A DNA stretch of 35,851 bases from the NCBI GenBank assembly GCA_001314685.1, contig LJNT01000071.1, positions 1 to 35,851 on the forward strand, read 5' to 3'. Made by a program: the position numbers and the translations under genes. This stretch comes from Rhodobacteraceae bacterium HLUCCA09. GTDB lineage: Bacteria > Pseudomonadota > Alphaproteobacteria > Rhodobacterales > Rhodobacteraceae. Shown here piece by piece: positions 1 through 8,763 of the stretch. Below the pieces are notes generated by a model that saw only the letters and a list, made by a program, of their open reading frames with translations, was not told where the DNA came from and made no database searches. Within the stretch, counting starts at the first letter, position 1, and each line of letters begins with the position of its first letter.

Positions 1-202
<202 letters not shown>

Positions 203-216
203 GGGGCCTCCGGAAC

Positions 217-263
217 GAAGGCCGCCGGCCACGCCCTTCGGGGCGCGGCCGACGGCCTTTTTC
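217..263 (+). terminator. Rho-independent terminator after ahcY
   Basis: A GC-rich inverted repeat begins GAAGGCCGCCGGCC and closes with GGCC-GAC-GGCC, then runs into TTTTTC. It starts 15 bases after the ahcY stop. The opposite strand also has a short A/T flank, so it may also serve coxG, which ends at 293 on the other strand. Confidence 0.75.
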
Positions 264-292
264 GTCGGGCCGGTAGTGTGGCCGCGCGCCCC

Positions 293-772
293 TCAGGCGG
301 TCCCGGCGTCGGCCTCGGCGCCCTCGTCCTGCGGCTGGAACGTTTCGGCGAAGCAGGCGAAGAACTTGGCCGACAGCTTCTTGGCGGTGCTCGCGACCAG
401 CCGGCTGCCGAGCTGGGCGAGCTTGCCGCCGATCTCGACATGGGCCTTGTAGGCGAGGATCGTGCGCTCCGGCCCATCCTCGGCCAGCGTCACGTCGGCA
501 CCGCCCTTGGCGAAACCCGCCGCGCCCCCGTTGCCCTGCCCGCTGAGGGTGAAATGCTCGGGCGCGCCGCTCGGGTCGAGATGCACGATGCCCGCGAAGC
601 GCGCCTTCACGGGGCCGATCTTGAGCGTGACCTTGGCCACCAGCGCACCCTCGTCGTTGCGTTCCAGCTCCTCGCATCCGGGGATGCACTGGCGCAGCAC
701 CTCAACGTCGTTGAGCCGCGCGTACACTTCGTCGCGCGGGGCCTCGATGACGACTTCCTCGGCGAGATCCAT
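293..772 (-). CDS. coxG: CoxG, SRPBCC-family CO dehydrogenase accessory protein
   Basis: The 159-residue protein belongs to the CoxG branch of the SRPBCC (START-like) fold. In known CO oxidisers CoxG helps recruit or anchor CO dehydrogenase to the inner face of the membrane. The N-terminus has the typical MDLAEEVVIEAPRDEVYARL, followed by the proline/cysteine segment QCIPGCEEL (near residue 30) and KVTLKIGPVKARFAG, all hallmarks of the family. A C-terminal stretch rich in Ala/Glu follows the fold. The start is backed by an AGAAAGGAA ribosome site 6-7 bases upstream. It is the last gene of the minus-strand cox cluster, 55 bases after the nucleotidyltransferase. Family call is firm; its membrane role is inferred from characterised relatives. 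Confidence 0.92.
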   Translation of the reverse strand: MDLAEEVVIEAPRDEVYARLNDVEVLRQCIPGCEELERNDEGALVAKVTLKIGPVKARFAGIVHLDPSGAPEHFTLSGQGNGGAAGFAKGGADVTLAEDGPERTILAYKAHVEIGGKLAQLGSRLVASTAKKLSAKFFACFAETFQPQDEGAEADAGTA

Positions 773-827
773 GGCGTTTCCTTTCTCTTCCGTCCCTGTC
801 CAGTGTTAGCGGTCGCGCGCCCCGGCG

Positions 828-1433
828 TCACCGGCCGGCGTCGGCCATCTCGTCGCGGAGCCGCGCGAGGTCTTCGGCGGTGTCGACATCCGCGAAGAAG
901 GCGGGCGTGTCGCTCTCGAAGCGGTGCACGAGGCCGGGATGGCGCCGGGTAAAGCCGGCGCAGCCGAGGCGCGGCCCGCCGGCAAGCACCGCCGCCCGCG
1001 CCTGCCGCGACAGCACGACTGGGTTGCCCCGTGCCTCGCCCCGCATCGGCACCGTGATGCGTCCTGGCAGCGCGGTGCGGGCAGCAGCGAGCAGGGTTTC
1101 CAGCGCTGGGGCCGTCAGAAGCGCGAGGTCGCCCGGCACGACGAGCGTCAGATCGGCGTCGGGCGCGCGGGCGAGGCCGAACGCGACGCTGCACTGCTGC
1201 CCCTCGGCGACGTCGGGATTGGTGGCGAGGTCGACCGCCAGGCCGGCGAGGCGCGCGCGAACCGCCTCGGCCTGATGGCCGAGCACGACGAGGGGTGGCG
1301 CGGTCGTCACGCCGAGCACCGCGTCGAGCGGGCGCCGCAGGAGCGGGCGGCCGCCCAACTCGGCGAGCAGCTTGTTCGCGGCGCCGAAGCGGGTCGAGAG
1401 GCCGGCGGCGAGCACCACGGCGGCGACGCTCAT
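828..1433 (-). CDS. MobA/MocA-like molybdenum cofactor nucleotidyltransferase
   Basis: This 201-residue protein is a small GT-A fold nucleotidyltransferase. It has the N-terminal nucleotide-binding loop VVLAAGLSTRFGAANKLL (residues about 5-22), then GQQCSVAFGL, the metal-site region LTLVVPGDLALLT, and the C-terminal DVDTAEDLARL. MocA relatives transfer CMP to molybdopterin to make molybdopterin cytosine dinucleotide, the cofactor form that CO dehydrogenases use. MobA relatives transfer GMP instead. The context, inside a cox cluster and overlapping coxF by four bases, favours the cytidylyl role, but the sequence alone does not prove base specificity. The loop reads GLSTRFG rather than the MobA GGxSxRMG form, which also leans to MocA. 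Confidence 0.85.
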   Translation of the reverse strand: MSVAAVVLAAGLSTRFGAANKLLAELGGRPLLRRPLDAVLGVTTAPPLVVLGHQAEAVRARLAGLAVDLATNPDVAEGQQCSVAFGLARAPDADLTLVVPGDLALLTAPALETLLAAARTALPGRITVPMRGEARGNPVVLSRQARAAVLAGGPRLGCAGFTRRHPGLVHRFESDTPAFFADVDTAEDLARLRDEMADAGR

Positions 1434-2191
1434 TGCGCCCCCTTGCGGCGCGCCTGAACAATCTCGGCCAGGATCGACAGGGCGATCTCGTCGGGCGTCG
1501 CGGCGCCGATGTCGAGGCCCGCGGGCGCGGCGACGGCGTCGAGCGCCGCGCGCTCCACCCCCTGCCCCGCCAGCTTGTCGCGCAGCGACGCCGCCTTGCG
1601 CCGGCTCCCCACGAAGGCGACATGCGCCGCGCCCGCGCCCACCGCCTCGGCCAGCGCCTTCGCATCGCCCTTGCCCTGCGTCGCCACCACGACGTAGCGC
1701 TCCCGCGCCGCCCCACCGAGCCGGTCGGTCAGGCGAAAATCGAACGCGCGGGCGAGTGCCCGCAGCGCCTGCGCCACCGGCCCGTCGCCCATCACGACGA
1801 GATCGGGCAGCGGCACGACCGGCTCGACGAAGACGTCCATCGAGCCCTTCGAGGCGCAGCCGTTGCGCTCGTAGATCATGCCGTCGCGCACCTCGCAGGG
1901 CTCGGCCCCCTCGGCGGCCAGCCGGTCGTCGGGGCGCAGCGCCACCAGCACCGGCTCGCCCCGCGCCACGGCCGCGCGGGCCGCCCGGCCGAGCGCGGCC
2001 CGCACGCAGCCGCCGCCCACCCAGCCCTCGATCAGCTCTCCCTGGGCGGTCAGCAGCGCGCGGGCGCCGGCGCTGGCCGCGGTGCTGTCCATCGTCCGCA
2101 CGATGGTGGCGGTGGCGAAGGGGGTGCCCTGCGCCCGCATCTCGCGGGCCAGCGCGTCGATCCGTTCGACCGTGACGGCGGCGGGTTTCAC
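1430..2191 (-). CDS. coxF: XdhC/CoxF-family Mo-enzyme maturation factor
   Basis: The 253-residue protein is an XdhC/CoxI/CoxF family member. These bind molybdenum cofactor and help sulfurate or insert it into xanthine-oxidase-type enzymes. In CO oxidisers CoxF acts with CoxD and CoxE to build the Cu-S-Mo site. Visible signatures are TIVRTMDSTAASAGARAL near residue 30, EGWVGGGCVRAAL in the N-terminal XdhC domain, CEVRDGMIYERNGCASKGSMDVF, and a Rossmann half beginning DLVVMGDGPVAQAL. The C-terminal DIGAATPDEIALSILAEIV is the usual family end. I chose a GTG start that overlaps the coxE stop as GTGA; translation upstream of it belongs to coxE in another frame. It also overlaps the next gene by four bases, indicating translational coupling. 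Confidence 0.9.
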   Translation of the reverse strand: MKPAAVTVERIDALAREMRAQGTPFATATIVRTMDSTAASAGARALLTAQGELIEGWVGGGCVRAALGRAARAAVARGEPVLVALRPDDRLAAEGAEPCEVRDGMIYERNGCASKGSMDVFVEPVVPLPDLVVMGDGPVAQALRALARAFDFRLTDRLGGAARERYVVVATQGKGDAKALAEAVGAGAAHVAFVGSRRKAASLRDKLAGQGVERAALDAVAAPAGLDIGAATPDEIALSILAEIVQARRKGAQ

Positions 2192-3369
2192 AGGCGGGCA
2201 AGCTCCCCTTCCAGCGCGGCGAGGCCGGCCAGCGTGTTGACGGCGTGGACGGCATCGAGATGCGGGCGCGCCTCGGCCATTCCGGCGGCGATGGCGCCGT
2301 GATCGGCCCAGCCCTTCAGCGGGTTGACCCAGACGATCCGACAGCCGCGGCGCCTGAGGCGGGCAAGGGCGGGGCCGATCGCCCCCGTCCCCTCGCTGTC
2401 GTAGCCGTCGGACAGGATGAACACGACCGTGCGCCCGTCGACGAAGGCCGGCGCGTAGCCGCGCGCGAACCGCTCGAGGCACGCCCCGATGCGCGAGCCG
2501 CCGCCGAAGCCCTCGGCCAAGAGGCTCATCCTGTTGAGCGCACGCAGGCGGTCGGGGTCGCGCAGGGCCTCGGTGATGCGCACGAGGCGCGTGTGGAAGA
2601 GGTAGGCGTCGGCCGCGGGGTCGCCCCGCACCAGGCCGGCGAGGAAGGCGAGGAAGGGGCGGGCGTAGACATTCATCGAGCCCGACACGTCGGTCAGCGC
2701 CGCGATCCGCACCGGCCGATCGGGGCGGGCCTTGCGCGGCAGATGGATCGGCTCGCCGCCGCTGGCGAGCGAGCGGCGCACGAGACGGCGAAAGTCGATC
2801 TCTGCCCCCCGCTTGGCCGCGCGGCGGCGGCGCGAGCGGCGGTCGCGCAGCGCCCGGCCCAGCCGCTCGGCAACGCGTTCGGCCTCGGCGATGTCGTCGC
2901 GCGAGACCAGCTCGCGCAGGTCGCGGCGGGCGAGGCTTTCGCCGCGCACGGCCAGCAGGCGCCCCTCGCCGCCGCCCTCGGCCTCGCCCTCGCCGTCTGT
3001 GTCGGGGCTGTCCTGCCTGCCCGCGCCTTCGGCCTGCGGCCCCCTGGCCTCGGCGGTGCTGCGCATCGCTTTCGTGGGCGTGCGGGCAGTGGGCGTGGCG
3101 CGCGTCACCACCCGGCCGCCGTTCATCCAGTAGGCGTCGAACAGCGCGTCGAAGCGGCGGGCCTCGTCGGCGCAGCCGGTGCAGACGGCCTTCAAGGCGG
3201 CGCGGGCCTGCGCGGGGTCGGCCGACTCGACGCAGGTGAGGGCGCGCATCGCCGTCTCGGTTTCCGACACGCCGAGGCGCAGCCCGTTCTCGCGGCAATG
3301 GGCGAGGAAGCCTGCCACGCGCGCGGCCGGCCCCGGGTCGCGCCCGGCGAAGCGGGTGACGCGGCTCAT
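2188..3369 (-). CDS. coxE: CoxE, von Willebrand A domain maturation protein
   Basis: The 393-residue protein is a CoxE-type VWA protein that works with the CoxD AAA+ ATPase in post-translational maturation of CO dehydrogenase. The N-terminal half is helical and ends in a long charged linker (GEGEAEGGGEG, then the Arg-rich DRRSRRRRAAKRG). The C-terminal VWA domain contains the MIDAS metal motif DVSGSM, then a conserved LFHTRLVRIT, the GFGGGSRIG segment and FILSDGYDSEGTG. The family is also found beside other MoxR ATPases, but here it sits between coxD and coxF, which supports the cox assignment. The ATG overlaps the coxD stop as ATGA, so the two chaperone subunits are probably made in step. 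Confidence 0.92.
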   Translation of the reverse strand: MSRVTRFAGRDPGPAARVAGFLAHCRENGLRLGVSETETAMRALTCVESADPAQARAALKAVCTGCADEARRFDALFDAYWMNGGRVVTRATPTARTPTKAMRSTAEARGPQAEGAGRQDSPDTDGEGEAEGGGEGRLLAVRGESLARRDLRELVSRDDIAEAERVAERLGRALRDRRSRRRRAAKRGAEIDFRRLVRRSLASGGEPIHLPRKARPDRPVRIAALTDVSGSMNVYARPFLAFLAGLVRGDPAADAYLFHTRLVRITEALRDPDRLRALNRMSLLAEGFGGGSRIGACLERFARGYAPAFVDGRTVVFILSDGYDSEGTGAIGPALARLRRRGCRIVWVNPLKGWADHGAIAAGMAEARPHLDAVHAVNTLAGLAALEGELARL

Positions 3370-4265
3370 GCTGCCTTCCCCGCGAGGCGCTGCGCGACTT
3401 CGGTCGTCATGTTGGCGCGGTCGGCCCGCGTCTTGAGCAGCGTGGCGAGGGCGGCCTGCAGCACGCCCGGATCGTCGGTCAGGTCGTTCACGCCGAGCCC
3501 CGCGAGCGCGGCGGCGAAATCCAGCGTCTCGGCCACGCCGGGCACCTTGTCGAGGTTCTCGCGCCGCAGCGCCTGCACGAAGCCCACGATCTGCGCGGCG
3601 AGCCGCTCCTCGACCTGGGGGCAACGGGCGGCGAGGATGGCGATCTCGGTCGCGCGGTCGGGGTAGCCGACCCAAGCATACATGCAGCGCCGCCGCAGCG
3701 CGTCGGACAGATCGCGCGTGCCGTTGGCGGTGAGGATCACGATGGGGCGGCTCGTGGCCTCTATCGTGCCGAGCTCGGGGATGGTGATCTGGTAGTCCGA
3801 CAGCACCTCGAGCAGGTAGGCCTCGAATTCCTCGTCGGCCCGGTCGATCTCGTCGATCAACAGCACCGGCGGCTCCTCCTGCCGAATGGCCTGCAACAGC
3901 GGCCGGGCGAGCAGGTAGTCCTCGGAAAACACCCGCTCCTCCACCTGCCGGCCCGTCTCGCCGCCCTCGGCGGCGGCGCGGATGGCGAGAAGCTGGCGCT
4001 GGTAGTTCCACTCGTAGATGGCGTGCGCCGCGTCGAGCCCCTCGTAGCATTGCAGGCGGATGAGCCGCGTGGCGCGGGCCGTCGCCAGCGCCTTTGCGAC
4101 CTCGGTCTTGCCCACGCCCGCCGCCCCTTCGAGCAGGAGCGGCCGGCCGAGCGAGACGGCGAGGTGCAGCGCCATGGCGAGGTCGGGCGCGGCGACGTAT
4201 CCCTGCGCTGCCAGATCGCGGCTCAGGGTGTCGGCACTCCCGATGCTGCCGGCGGCGGGGCCCAT
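3366..4265 (-). CDS. coxD: CoxD, MoxR-family AAA+ ATPase
   Basis: The 299-residue protein is a MoxR-type AAA+ ATPase. In Oligotropha-type systems CoxD drives energy-dependent remodelling of apo-CO dehydrogenase so that sulfur and copper can be added. The Walker A motif is LLLEGAAGVGKTEVAKAL, about residues 40-57, and Walker B is VLLIDEIDRADEEFEAYLL. The sensor region reads IVILTANGTRDLSDALRRRC, with the arginine finger in that last segment. It lies directly upstream of coxE with a four-base overlap. Seven bases separate its start from the DUF305 stop, consistent with one transcript running from coxL. Confidence 0.93.
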   Translation of the reverse strand: MGPAAGSIGSADTLSRDLAAQGYVAAPDLAMALHLAVSLGRPLLLEGAAGVGKTEVAKALATARATRLIRLQCYEGLDAAHAIYEWNYQRQLLAIRAAAEGGETGRQVEERVFSEDYLLARPLLQAIRQEEPPVLLIDEIDRADEEFEAYLLEVLSDYQITIPELGTIEATSRPIVILTANGTRDLSDALRRRCMYAWVGYPDRATEIAILAARCPQVEERLAAQIVGFVQALRRENLDKVPGVAETLDFAAALAGLGVNDLTDDPGVLQAALATLLKTRADRANMTTEVAQRLAGKAA

Positions 4266-4272
4266 ACCGGGC

Positions 4273-4680
4273 CTACTCCGCCGCCTTGCGGGCCAGCCAC
4301 GCGCGCATGAAGGCGATTTCGGCCTCCTGCGCGGCGATGACCTCTTCGGCCAGCTTGCGGATCTCGGGGTCGGTCCCGTGTTCCAGCACGACGCGGGCCA
4401 TCTCCACCGCGCCCTCGTGGTGCGGAATCATCGAGCGGACGAAGTCGATGTCGGCGTCGCCCGTCCATTCGACGGCCATGCCGGCATGCATCCGCGCGTT
4501 GATCTCGTCGAAGGCGGCCGCGGCGGGGCCGAGATCGGCCGTTGCGGCGGCCATGTCGTGCCCGGCGTGGTCGCCGTGCGCGTCGGCGGCATGGGAGGTG
4601 GCGAGCGCCGGCGCGGCAAGGGCGGCGCAGGCCGCGAAGGCGGCGAAGGTCGAGAGGATGTGCATGTTTCCCGTTCTCAT
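4273..4680 (-). CDS. Secreted DUF305 protein, possible copper-binding protein
   Basis: This protein of about 135 residues has a signal peptide (MRTGN then a hydrophobic Ala-rich core ending AAPALA), a His-rich mature N-terminus ([15 protein letters not shown]) and one DUF305 domain. The domain carries the family motifs [20 protein letters not shown] and [20 protein letters not shown]305 proteins are four-helix ferritin-like-fold proteins, and several are linked to periplasmic copper binding. It lies between coxL and coxD in the cox direction, 51 bases after coxL. It is not part of the classical cox set. I infer a copper supply or buffering role for the Mo-Cu enzyme; that is not shown by the sequence. 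An in-frame ATG 15 bases downstream (4665) is an equally possible start; a longer upstream frame lacks signal-peptide character. Confidence 0.85.
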   Translation of the reverse strand: MRTGNMHILSTFAAFAACAALAAPALATSHAADAHGDHAGHDMAAATADLGPAAAAFDEINARMHAGMAVEWTGDADIDFVRSMIPHHEGAVEMARVVLEHGTDPEIRKLAEEVIAAQEAEIAFMRAWLARKAAE

Positions 4681-4731
4681 GTTGCGGGCCGCCGCACCCG
4701 ATGGCGGCGGCCTCGCGGAGAGTATAGCCAA

Positions 4732-7149
4732 TCAGCCGTGCAGGCCGAGGCCGCTTGCGATCTTCCACACGCGCCAGTGATCGTGGGGCATGTGGCTCTG
4801 GCGCAGCCCGAAGGCGCGGAAGGCGTCGTGCACCGCGTTCGAGAAGGCCGGCACGCCGCCCACGTTGGGGCTCTCGCCCACGCCCTTGGCCCCGATCGGG
4901 TGATGGGGCGAGGGTGTCACGGTGTGGTCGGTCGTGTAATGGGGCGTCTCGACGGCGGTGGGCACGAAGAAGTCCATCAGCGTGCCGGTCTTGACGTTGC
5001 CCATCTCGTCGTAGGCGATCTCCTGCCCCATCGCGATGGCCAGCGCCTCGGTCAGCCCGCCATGCACCTGCCCCTCGATGATCATCGGGTTGATCCGCGT
5101 GCCGCAATCGTCGAGCGCGTAGAACTGGCGGATCTCGGTCTGCCCGGTATCCACGTCGATCTCCATCACGCAGACATAGGCGCCGAACGGGTAGGTCATG
5201 TTGGGCGGGTCGTAGTAGCTGACCGCCTCGAGACCCGGCTCGAGGCCGGGAATCGCCTGGTTGTAGGCAGCGAAGGCGATCTCCTTCATCGTCTTGAACC
5301 GCTCGGGGTCGCCCTTGACCGCAAAGCGGTCGACATCCCATTCCAGATCGTCGTCGTGCACCTCCAGCAGGTAGGCCGCGATCATCTGCGCCTTGGCGCG
5401 GATCTTGCGGCCCGCCATGGCCGTCGCCGCGCCTGCCACGGGCGTCGAGCGCGAGCCATAGGTGCCGAGGCCGTAGGGCGCGGTGTCGGTGTCGCCCTCC
5501 TCCACCGTGATCGAGTCGGCCGGCAGGCCGATCTCGCTGGCGAGGATCTGCGCGAACGTCGTCGCGTGCCCCTGCCCCTGGGAGATCGTGCCGAGCCGCG
5601 CGATGGCCGAGCCGGTGGGGTGGATGCGGATCTCGCAGGAATCGAACATCCCCAGCCCGAGGATGTCGCAGTTCTTGACCGGCCCGGCGCCCACGATCTC
5701 GGTGAAATGGGTCAGCCCGATGCCCAGCAGCTTGCGCGTCTCGCCCCGCCTGAACGCGTCCACCCGCTCGGCCTGTTCGCGCCGCAGGCCGGCATAATCG
5801 ACCGCCGCCAGCGCCTTGTCCCAAGCGGTGTGGTAGTCGCCCGAATCGTATTCCCAGCCCAGCGCCGAGTGGTAGGGGAATTGCTCGGCCTTGATGAAGT
5901 TGATCCGGCGCAGCTCGGCGGCGTCCATCCCCAGCTCGATGGCGAGGATCTCGATCATCCGCTCGATGAAGTAGGCGGCCTCGGTCACCCGGAACGAGCA
6001 GCGATAGGCCACGCCGCCCGGCGCCTTGTTCGTATAGACGCCGTCGACCGAAAGGAACGCCGTGGGGATGTCGTAGCTGCCCGTGCAGATGTTGAAGAAG
6101 CCGGCGGGAAACTTGGTGGGGTCGGCGCAGGCGTCGAACCCGCCGTGGTCGGCGGTGACGTGGCACCACAGGCCCGTGATCTTCCCCTCCTTCGTCGCCG
6201 CGATCCTGCCCTTCATCCAGTAATCGCGGGCGAAGGCGGTGGTCATCAGGTTGTCCATCCGGTCCTCGACCCACTTCACCGGCTTGCCGGTGACGATCGA
6301 GGCGACGGCCGAGCAGATGTAGCCCGGATACGCCCCCACCTTGTTGCCGAAGCCCCCGCCGATATCGGGCGAGACGATCCGGATGTTGTGTTCCTCGATG
6401 CCCGAGATCAGCGACACCACGGTGCGGATGGCATGCGGCGCCTGAAAGGTGCCCCAGATCGTCAGCTTGCCGTTCACCTTGTCCATCTGCGCGACGCAGC
6501 CGCATGGCTCCAGCGGGCACGGGTGGGTGCGGTGGTAGTAGATCATCTCCTCGGCCACCACGTCGGCCTCGGCGATGACCTGCTCGGTCGCCTCGCGGTC
6601 GCCCTGCTCCCAGGTGAAGATGTGGTTGTGGTGGCGGCGGGGGCCGTGGGCACCCTCGGTCTTGCCGGCCAGATCCTCGCGCAACACGGGCGCGTCGGGC
6701 TCCAGCGCCTTGAACGGATCGGTGACGACGGGCAGATCCTCGTACTCGACCTCGACGGCCTCGATCCCGTCTGCGGCGGCGTAGCGGTCGGTCGCCACGA
6801 CGAACGCCACCTCCTGACCCTGAAAGAGTACCTTGCCGTCGGCCAGCACCATCTGCTTGTCGCCGGCCAGCGTCGGCATCCAGTGCAGGCCCAGCGGCTC
6901 GAGATCCCTGGCGGTGATCACGGCCAGAACGCCCGGCACCTTCATCGCGGCCTCGGTGTGGATCGCCTTGACGCGGGCATGGGCGTGGGGGCTGCGCACG
7001 AAGTCGCCGAAGAGCATCCCGGGCAGCTTGATGTCGTCGACATAGTTGCCCTTGCCCTGCGTGAACCGCGCATCCTCGACCCGCTTGCGCGAGGTGCCGA
7101 GGCCCTTGAGCGCGACGGTGCGTTCCTGGCTGTCGGGAAGATCCTTCAT
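4732..7149 (-). CDS. coxL: Aerobic CO dehydrogenase large subunit (form I)
   Basis: This 805-residue protein is the molybdenum-binding catalytic subunit that oxidises CO to CO2. The decisive mark is VAYRCSFR at residues 380-387, with Cys384 as the expected copper ligand; form II relatives carry AYRGAGR instead. Other molybdopterin-binding signs are the [18 protein letters not shown] segment, [12 protein letters not shown], and [20 protein letters not shown], which holds the catalytic glutamate. The N-terminus [20 protein letters not shown] is standard for the family. The ATG overlaps the coxS stop as ATGA. Length and motif order match authentic form I CoxL. It sits in the M-S-L order typical of form I operons and should assemble into the cytoplasmic (LMS)2 complex. 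Confidence 0.97.
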   Translation of the reverse strand: MKDLPDSQERTVALKGLGTSRKRVEDARFTQGKGNYVDDIKLPGMLFGDFVRSPHAHARVKAIHTEAAMKVPGVLAVITARDLEPLGLHWMPTLAGDKQMVLADGKVLFQGQEVAFVVATDRYAAADGIEAVEVEYEDLPVVTDPFKALEPDAPVLREDLAGKTEGAHGPRRHHNHIFTWEQGDREATEQVIAEADVVAEEMIYYHRTHPCPLEPCGCVAQMDKVNGKLTIWGTFQAPHAIRTVVSLISGIEEHNIRIVSPDIGGGFGNKVGAYPGYICSAVASIVTGKPVKWVEDRMDNLMTTAFARDYWMKGRIAATKEGKITGLWCHVTADHGGFDACADPTKFPAGFFNICTGSYDIPTAFLSVDGVYTNKAPGGVAYRCSFRVTEAAYFIERMIEILAIELGMDAAELRRINFIKAEQFPYHSALGWEYDSGDYHTAWDKALAAVDYAGLRREQAERVDAFRRGETRKLLGIGLTHFTEIVGAGPVKNCDILGLGMFDSCEIRIHPTGSAIARLGTISQGQGHATTFAQILASEIGLPADSITVEEGDTDTAPYGLGTYGSRSTPVAGAATAMAGRKIRAKAQMIAAYLLEVHDDDLEWDVDRFAVKGDPERFKTMKEIAFAAYNQAIPGLEPGLEAVSYYDPPNMTYPFGAYVCVMEIDVDTGQTEIRQFYALDDCGTRINPMIIEGQVHGGLTEALAIAMGQEIAYDEMGNVKTGTLMDFFVPTAVETPHYTTDHTVTPSPHHPIGAKGVGESPNVGGVPAFSNAVHDAFRAFGLRQSHMPHDHWRVWKIASGLGLHG

Positions 7150-7637
7150 TCCGCGGCCTCCTTCGCTGCGTTCATCTCCGCCGCGGCGGCGAGGATGGCC
7201 TTCACGATGTTCTGGTAGCCGGTGCAGCGGCACAGGTTGCCGGCGATGCCGAAGCGCACCTCTTCCTCGGTGGGGCTCGGGTTCTCCTGCAGCAGACGAT
7301 AGGCGCGCGTGATCATCCCCGGTGTGCAGTAGCCGCATTGCAGCCCGTGATGCTCGCGGAACGCCTCCTGCAGCGGGTGCATCGCATCCGGCGTGCCCAG
7401 CCCCTCGACCGTGGTGATCTCGCGGCCCGCCGCCTGCGCGATGAACACGGTGCAGGATTTCACCGAGCGACCGTCGATATCGACCGTGCAGGCCCCGCAA
7501 TGCGAGGTCTCGCAGCCGATATGCGGCCCGGTGATCGAAAGCTGCTCGCGCAGCGTGTGGATCAGCAGTTCGCGCGGTTCGGCAAGCACGTCGCGCGCCT
7601 CGCCGTTCACCGTGATCTGGTAATGTTGCTTGCCCAT
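7146..7637 (-). CDS. coxS: CO dehydrogenase small subunit, [2Fe-2S] protein
   Basis: This 163-residue subunit passes electrons from the Mo-Cu site to the flavin. The N-terminal plant-ferredoxin-like domain has the cysteine set [10 protein letters not shown] plus a later SCTVF cysteine. The C-terminal helical domain has CGYCTPGMI and the closing NLCRCTGY, which bind the second [2Fe-2S] cluster. All eight cysteine ligands are present. Its start ATG is at 7637, 17 bases after coxM, and the end overlaps coxL by four bases. Length is typical of the family. Confidence 0.97.
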   Translation of the reverse strand: MGKQHYQITVNGEARDVLAEPRELLIHTLREQLSITGPHIGCETSHCGACTVDIDGRSVKSCTVFIAQAAGREITTVEGLGTPDAMHPLQEAFREHHGLQCGYCTPGMITRAYRLLQENPSPTEEEVRFGIAGNLCRCTGYQNIVKAILAAAAEMNAAKEAAE

Positions 7638-7654
7638 GGCTGGCTCTCTCTCCC

Positions 7655-8509
7655 TCAGGCCCGGCTGACGGCGCGTTCGATGGCGCGCCGGATCATGACG
7701 CCCGCGACATGGCGCTTGAAATCGACGGGGCCGCGATTGTCCTCCGTCGGGTCGATGTCGGCCCTGGCGGCCTCAACGGCCGCGCCGATGGCGTCGGCCT
7801 CGCAGCCGGTGCCGACGAGCGCCTGCACCGCCGCCTCCGACCACACCGGCACGTCCGACAGGTTGGTCATGGCGATCGAGGCCTGGGTGCAGCGCCCGCC
7901 CTCCATCGTGACCAGCGCGGCGCAGGCGGCGGTGGCGTAGTCGCCGATCTTGCGCTTCTGCTTCTCGTAGGCGTAGCCGCCCGAGGGCACGGCGAAGGTG
8001 ATCGCGGTCAGGATCTCGTCGTCCTCGCGCGCGGTCATGTAGGCGGCCTCGTAGTAGTCGCGTGCCGCCACCGTCCGCTCGCCGCCCGGCCCAACAAGAT
8101 GGAAGGTGGCGCCGAGGCACTGCATCAGGCCCGGCATGTCGTTGCCCGGATCGCCGTTGGCGACGTTGCCGCCCACAGTGCCGCAATAGCGCACCTGCGG
8201 GTCGGCGATCTGCAGCGCGGCCTCGCGGACAAGGGGGGCCGCCTGCGCCAGTTCGGCGCTCGCGATCAGATCGTGCTGCGTGACCATCGCGCCGAGGCGG
8301 ACGGTGCCGCCCTCGACGGCGATGTCGCGCAGTTCGGCGATGTCCTGCAGGTCGACCAGATGGGCCAGGTCGGTCATCCGCAGCTTCATCATGGGGATCA
8401 GGCTGTGGCCGCCTGCGATCACCCGGGCCTCGTCGCCGTGCTCGCCGAGGATGGCGAGGGCGGCGGCGATGTCGCCGGGCCGGTGGTAGTCGAACCGCGC
8501 CGGTATCAT
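7655..8509 (-). CDS. coxM: CO dehydrogenase medium subunit, FAD-binding
   Basis: The 284-residue flavoprotein subunit accepts electrons from CoxS and passes them toward the quinone pool. FAD-binding signatures are [14 protein letters not shown] (from about residue 33) and [19 protein letters not shown] (about 110-130). The C-terminal CO_deh_flav_C domain starts near [10 protein letters not shown] and contains [15 protein letters not shown]. The start at 8509 is preceded by a strong AGGAGCAC ribosome site; upstream codons in the same frame are not family-like. It is the first enzyme gene of the operon and follows a 254-base gap after the MHYT-LytTR regulator. That gap holds several hairpins and a repeated nonamer described separately. 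Confidence 0.96.
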   Translation of the reverse strand: MIPARFDYHRPGDIAAALAILGEHGDEARVIAGGHSLIPMMKLRMTDLAHLVDLQDIAELRDIAVEGGTVRLGAMVTQHDLIASAELAQAAPLVREAALQIADPQVRYCGTVGGNVANGDPGNDMPGLMQCLGATFHLVGPGGERTVAARDYYEAAYMTAREDDEILTAITFAVPSGGYAYEKQKRKIGDYATAACAALVTMEGGRCTQASIAMTNLSDVPVWSEAAVQALVGTGCEADAIGAAVEAARADIDPTEDNRGPVDFKRHVAGVMIRRAIERAVSRA

Positions 8510-8574
8510 GTGCTCCTCCCTGGTGCGTTCTTCTGCCGCATGCAGCCTTGTATGCCGCAGTCGACGAAAGCGGG

Positions 8575-8639
8575 AACGGCGAATGAACGACGCCGGTGGC
8601 CCGGTGCACGAGCTGCGAAATACGCGCACCAACGGCGAA
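8575..8639. promoter_or_regulatory. Direct repeat AACGGCGAA upstream of coxM
   Basis: The nonamer AACGGCGAA occurs at 8575-8583 and again at 8631-8639, 56 bases apart in the same orientation. On the coxM strand it reads TTCGCCGTT. LytTR DNA-binding domains usually recognise short direct repeats, and a LytTR regulator is encoded just upstream. This is a candidate operator only; the spacing is wider than usual LytTR half-site spacing. Confidence 0.3.
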
Positions 8640-8648
8640 GCCGGGGCG

Positions 8649-8742
8649 AACGGCCTTCGAAGGCCGTTGGGTCACGCGGCGTCCGGGGTGACGTGTGAGG
8701 CGGCGAAGGCGCCGCGGGGCCAAGGCGTTTCGAAACGCCTTG
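8649..8742. repeat. Cluster of four hairpins between coxC-like gene and coxM
   Basis: Two perfect palindromes, both centred on TTCGAA, bound this 94-base block. The first is 20 bases at 8649-8668 (AACGGCCTTC and its complement). The second is 22 bases at 8721-8742 (core AAGGCGTTTC and its complement). Between them lie a GTCAC/GTGAC inverted repeat (8671-8692) and a GCGGCG-AAGG-CGCCGC stem-loop (8700-8715). No T-run follows any of them on either strand, so they do not look like simple terminators. They could be REP-like repeats, mRNA processing or stability elements, or binding sites. Confidence 0.65.
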
Positions 8743-8763
8743 CCACCGGCCCCGGCCGTGCCA

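Noticed and set aside
4060-7218. Very long open frame on the plus strand opposite coxD, DUF305 and coxL
   Set aside because: It is the antisense shadow of coxL in GC-rich DNA; its translation has no family resemblance and is His/Arg/Gly-rich low complexity.
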